Source: Synanceia verrucosa
Lineage: Eukaryota; Chordata; Actinopteri; Perciformes; Synanceiidae
Length of the DNA: 64,000 nucleotides
Direction of reading: 5' to 3'
NCBI GenBank assembly: GCA_029721515.1
Contig: CM056567.1
Span: 9,387,507 to 9,451,506 of the forward strand
The position numbers were made by a program, and so were the translations under genes. Every line of letters starts with the position of its first letter. Position 1 is the first letter of the stretch. The notes beneath the pieces are model-generated. The model was not told the origin of the DNA. It worked only from the letters and a program-made list of their open reading frames with translations, and did no database searches. This document shows, piece by piece, positions 60,291 to 64,000 of this stretch.

Positions 60291-62644
60291 CTTCCAGAGC
60301 ATTAATATAGCAGTGAATAACTATCTGTAGTGTAAAGAAGAGTCACTCTCCCTCTGTGTGTTGTAATTCAAGCTTCTCCATGCCCACTGGCTCTGCTCTA
60401 AACACTGTTAGCTCCATCAACATTGCTACTGTTTTCACTGCTCTGTTAGCACTCAACATGTTGAGAGCCATACGGAGGCAGTAGATGGCTTCTGAATTTC
60501 ATATTCACCTTTTTAAGGTTTATTAACGAGCGGAGGATCACGTGTTTTGACATGCTTACACATCAAGTGTTTCCCTGCTGCCACCTCATTTTATTTGTTG
60601 CTGTTGTCCGTCAGTGCAGCTCAGCTGGGTTTATTTCCTCTGGTTCGGGCTGTGAGAAGAGTAGGTGTTTTCACAGCAGTGTTTGCAGGTTTCTGTTTAT
60701 CCAGCGATGCGTTGTACCCTTTTCAAACCGAGGTGTGCCTGCCTGCCTGCTGTAAAACCACTTACACAATAGCTGGCGTCACTCCAGAGGCCTCTTTTGG
60801 CGCTCCCTTTCCCTCTCCTCACCTGCCATTTTTTTCCTTCTCACACCCCTTCACCTCCCTTCCTAAAAAAATCAAACAATTGTTCCACATTCCCGACTAA
60901 CACGCCATCATTTCTTTTTTCAAGTTTTCAAGCTGAATCTTAGCTGTATTCTTTCAGTGCAGGTTTTGTTCACAGGCTCCCAGTATTTGACCTCATCCAC
61001 ATGACTAAAAATATTTCCAGCCACATAATAGTGGGAAATGTGTGTCTCTTTTCAAACTGGGTCAGGCCTCAAGCTTACTGGGGGCTTACCATTCAGTATG
61101 TAGTCACACTAATAGCAAAGGTCGCTGTGCAACTGGTGTCTGTTTGGATTCCTGTTTGTTTTTCTTTCCTTCTGTTGCACATTTTACTGCTTTTTTTCCC
61201 CTTTCCCTCCAGTGTTTTTTCATCAATCACCGCTGTAATTTTACATAAACATTGAGAAAAAAAAATTTAAATAAGAAAACTTTTGTCATCAGTCAGCCTC
61301 ACATTTTCATGAGTAACTTTATGTGCGGTATGTTCTTATCTCAAAGTGATCCTGATCCTGGCACCTCCAGGCGCTGCTGAATCACTCCATGTTTTTTTTT
61401 TAAAAAAAAGAAAGAAAGAAAACTTGTGCAACTGGATGACATAAAGCCTCTTGAACCACACATACACATACCCACAGAGGTGGAGAACTGGGCCAACGTC
61501 TGCGGTCACAAGGCTAATTAGTGATTTACACGATGCGTGGATCATCTATGGACGCACACACACACACAGAGTGAGCTCATTAGCTGCAGACAGGGAGCAC
61601 AAAGAATCAACACACCAGACCAGCTTTGAAATGGGAAACTTGAAAAAATGGTTTCCCCCATGCAAAAAAATGCTCTAAAAGTGGAGTTTTTTTGCTTTCT
61701 TGAGTTGATTTGATGACTGTGTATGTATTTATATATGCAGCTGTATCAGTCAGCAGGCTGCACAATAATTCACCCATCTAATGCTCCATTTCTGTCTCTC
61801 CCTCTCTCAATCCAGCTCGTTGTATATGTTCACAGAGCACACACTGTCCTATACATGAGGCCCACCGTGGGGGAATTACAGGCGTCCTTATGTAACACAT
61901 GCTGCAGCCTATATATGCTTCTTGTGTGTCTGGCCTGTTTTGGCCTCTGGCTTTACTGCTTACACTGCATCCAGTGTGCTGCACATCCAGTGTGCTGCAC
62001 ATCACATTTCTATGCATCACTTTCACACTGATTGCAATTTTGTGTAATTCACTACTGAAGATATTAATCACACTGAGCTTTGTGCTTTAAATAGAGGGGA
62101 AAAAAAATTATTGTGATGGGCATTTTTCTCTCATTATTAGCCAAGCTATCAGAAGGACTGTGGGGATGGTCCATATTTTCAAGATGCACAGTGTCCTTTC
62201 ACTCTTCCTCTTGTGCCAACATAAAGTCAGAGCCATACTTTGTGTTTAATGCTCTGTAACCAGCAGATATTATAGTACGGTATAGTATAGGTATAATATA
62301 CAACAAACAACAAAACAACCAACAACAACAAAAAAAAACAACGTATAAACTCATAATCACTCAACCTATGACCCACTAGAATTATGTGCTAGTGTCTGTA
62401 TCTGTTGATCTCTGCCTGTTTTTCTACTTTTCTTCTTATTTTGCAATTTTTGGGAGTCTTCTGGACTTCACTATTGTTTTATTTCTCTGATTTGCTCCTT
62501 TATAACGTTGCTCACTCTTTTCATTCACTCTATAGCTCATTAGCTTTTTGGAGGTGGGAACATACGGTTACATATCATACCTTCAACATGTTAACACACT
62601 AAAAGGTGTTAATGTAGAAAACATTATACCAGCTAAACATCAGT

Positions 62645-62725
62645 CTGTTAGCATTTAGCTCAAAGCACATATTCATAATATGCATAAGCCTCACACCTGC
62701 TGGCATGGCTGTAGACTTTAAACCT
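62645..62725 (+). repeat. TTAGCATTTAGCTC dispersed repeat, copy 2
   Basis: GTTAGCATTTAGCTCAAAGC followed by TGCTGGCATGGCTGTAGACT. Same family as the piece at 57450-57535, same orientation. Confidence 0.5.
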
Positions 62726-62844
62726 CATTACTGTTTTTATAGGCTGAATTTGTAACTGTTTAACATGGAAAAATATTCAACAGGTTATCATACTGTAATA
62801 CAACTGATCTTTAAGTGCAGCCCTTTTTTGACTTTTACAGTTAT

Positions 62845-62875
62845 TAAAGGAATAGTTGGACATTTTGGGAAAAAT
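62845..62875 (+). repeat. Percomorph dispersed repeat, end fragment
   Basis: TTAAAGGAATAGTTGGACAT followed by TTTGGGAAAAATG is the 5' end of the family seen in reverse at 22845 and 39190. The rest is missing. Confidence 0.5.
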
Positions 62876-63043
62876 GACAGCAACTTTCTCAAATAACTGT
62901 ACTCAACTGTATTTCCAAAAAACTATTTTGTTTATATTCCATCAGCACTGCACTGGGTATCATTCAGTATGTGTATATACACATATAAGCCAAGCTATTG
63001 GCAATAAGCGAGCTCAGGATTTCCGAGGAATCTAAGTGTACAT

Positions 63044-63057
63044 ACACTAGGTGGCGC
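63044..63057 (+). promoter_or_regulatory. CTCF-like motif
   Basis: ACACTAGGTGGCGC matches CCACTAGGTGGCGC at 13 of 14 positions, 3.3 kb beyond the trit1 stop. Binding is not shown. Confidence 0.35.
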
Positions 63058-64000
63058 TACCCGCCCTTTCGGGTTGGCATTCTTCTGGTTCTTCTGCTAC
63101 TGTGGTCTCGTCTCTTCTAGAAGGGAGAGTGCCACTAGTTAATAGCCCAGCTAACCATGGTTTGCTGATACATGCCGGAAAAGCTTGACCGTATTATCTG
63201 TCACAAATAGTCCGATTATAAAAACTCCAGTTCAGTTTGACTACAGTACGACTAAGGTGTGTTGCTTTTAAAACTTCAATATTAGCTGGACTAAGACAAT
63301 AAGTCAAATTTCTCGAAGAGCATGTAAACGTACTGAATGAGAAACAACTAAATTTATTCTAATGCTTCATTTGAGATGCTCAAACTCAATATTTAGGGGT
63401 TTTGTTTATGTTTGTTTGCTACTGTTGCTAAGCAGAAGCTGTGTAGTTGAACTTGCAGCTCTGCTGTAGTAGTGTGTCATCCAGTGACTGTGCGTCTAGG
63501 TAATATGAAGTCCACTTAATCCTAATCTCTAATCCCATTTGACTAAACATTCTGTGCCATCTGGCCCTGGCGAGACAAAAAACACACCTACAGTACGCAG
63601 GCAGACATGCAAGCGGCTAATCAAATGGAGCGACAGCTGTGACCGAAGATGCCGTTGACATGACGACCATGAGGAACTTTTTAATTCATGAGAAATCTCA
63701 TCTCTGCTAATGTGGAGTGTTTACAGATAATACAGAAGGACATATATTTGGCAGGGGCAGTGCACTAGACACTACAGTCTTATAATCCCAGAGGAGAAGT
63801 ATGTGGAACGTGAAGGTCTTAGTAAAGAATGTGTAACTTTGTCACTGCAAGCAGGAGCAGCAAAAGGTCAACTACCAGGCTGCCAGTGTGTGAGTTTATT
63901 TGAGCTTTATCTGGAGTACAGAGTATACAGAGTGTTCTTATGTGTGCCCTCTGCCATTATTTCCTCATTTATTGTCTTTTAAAGCTGTATGTGTGTCTCC

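Larger units (their letters stand above)
60291..64000. other. Spacer downstream of trit1
   Basis: No exon recognised. A 16-bp tandem duplication CATCCAGTGTGCTGCA lies at about 61969-62000. Dispersed-repeat pieces lie at 62645-62725 and 62845-62875, and a CTCF-like motif at 63044-63057. The stretch near 63170-63340, with ATTAGCTGGACTAAGACAAT and GCATGTAAACGTACTGA, resembles a repeated fish sequence but I cannot name it. Confidence 0.5.

Noticed and set aside
1..64000. CRISPR arrays, bacterial-type operons, integrated viral genes
   Set aside because: None seen; the repeats are microsatellites and dispersed transposon remnants, and genes are intron-split vertebrate genes.

Overview
The window is nuclear DNA of a spiny-rayed (percomorph-like) teleost fish. 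It has intron-split vertebrate genes, AT-rich spacers full of CA/GA microsatellites, fish-type Tc1 elements, a tRNA-derived V-SINE and several short dispersed repeats typical of percomorph genomes. Three conserved vertebrate genes are supported, in the order mfsd2a (minus) - mycl (plus) - trit1 (plus). This matches the human 1p34 order MFSD2A - MYCL - TRIT1, including the divergent orientation of MFSD2A and MYCL. All gene names rest on remembered family sequences, since no search could be run.

Layout. 1-1787: first coding exon of mfsd2a (30 codons, minus strand) and the start of its first intron; the rest of the gene lies left of the window. 1788-25380: a 23.6 kb spacer with no recognisable exon, holding microsatellites, an internally deleted V-SINE with perfect target-site duplications, a gutted Tc1 element, a hAT-like fragment, LINE remnants and a consensus-type CTCF motif. 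25.38-30.86 kb: mycl, with a noncoding exon 1 carrying an 18-codon upstream ORF, two coding exons (470 aa) and a 3' UTR. 32.58-59.72 kb: trit1, fully reconstructed as 11 coding exons (481 aa) with every splice phase agreeing. The 12.2 kb first intron holds two Tc1 remnants and a perfect 18-bp hairpin. 59.7-64 kb: trit1 3' UTR and spacer with dispersed repeats.

The genes do not form an operon. MFSD2A transports lysophosphatidylcholine-DHA, L-Myc is a bHLH-zipper transcription factor, and TRIT1 makes i6A37 in cytosolic and mitochondrial tRNAs. The most notable signal is in trit1 intron 2. It does not fit GT-AG rules but fits a minor-spliceosome AT-AC (U12-type) intron exactly: ATATCCTTT at the 5' end, a CTCCTTAAC branch site and a terminal AC. 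Other points are a NAGNAG acceptor in trit1, an NRF1 plus TISU/YY1-like start region for trit1, a cluster of RFX X-box motifs just upstream of it, and the mycl upstream ORF. I saw no CRISPR, operon-like or novel multi-gene system.
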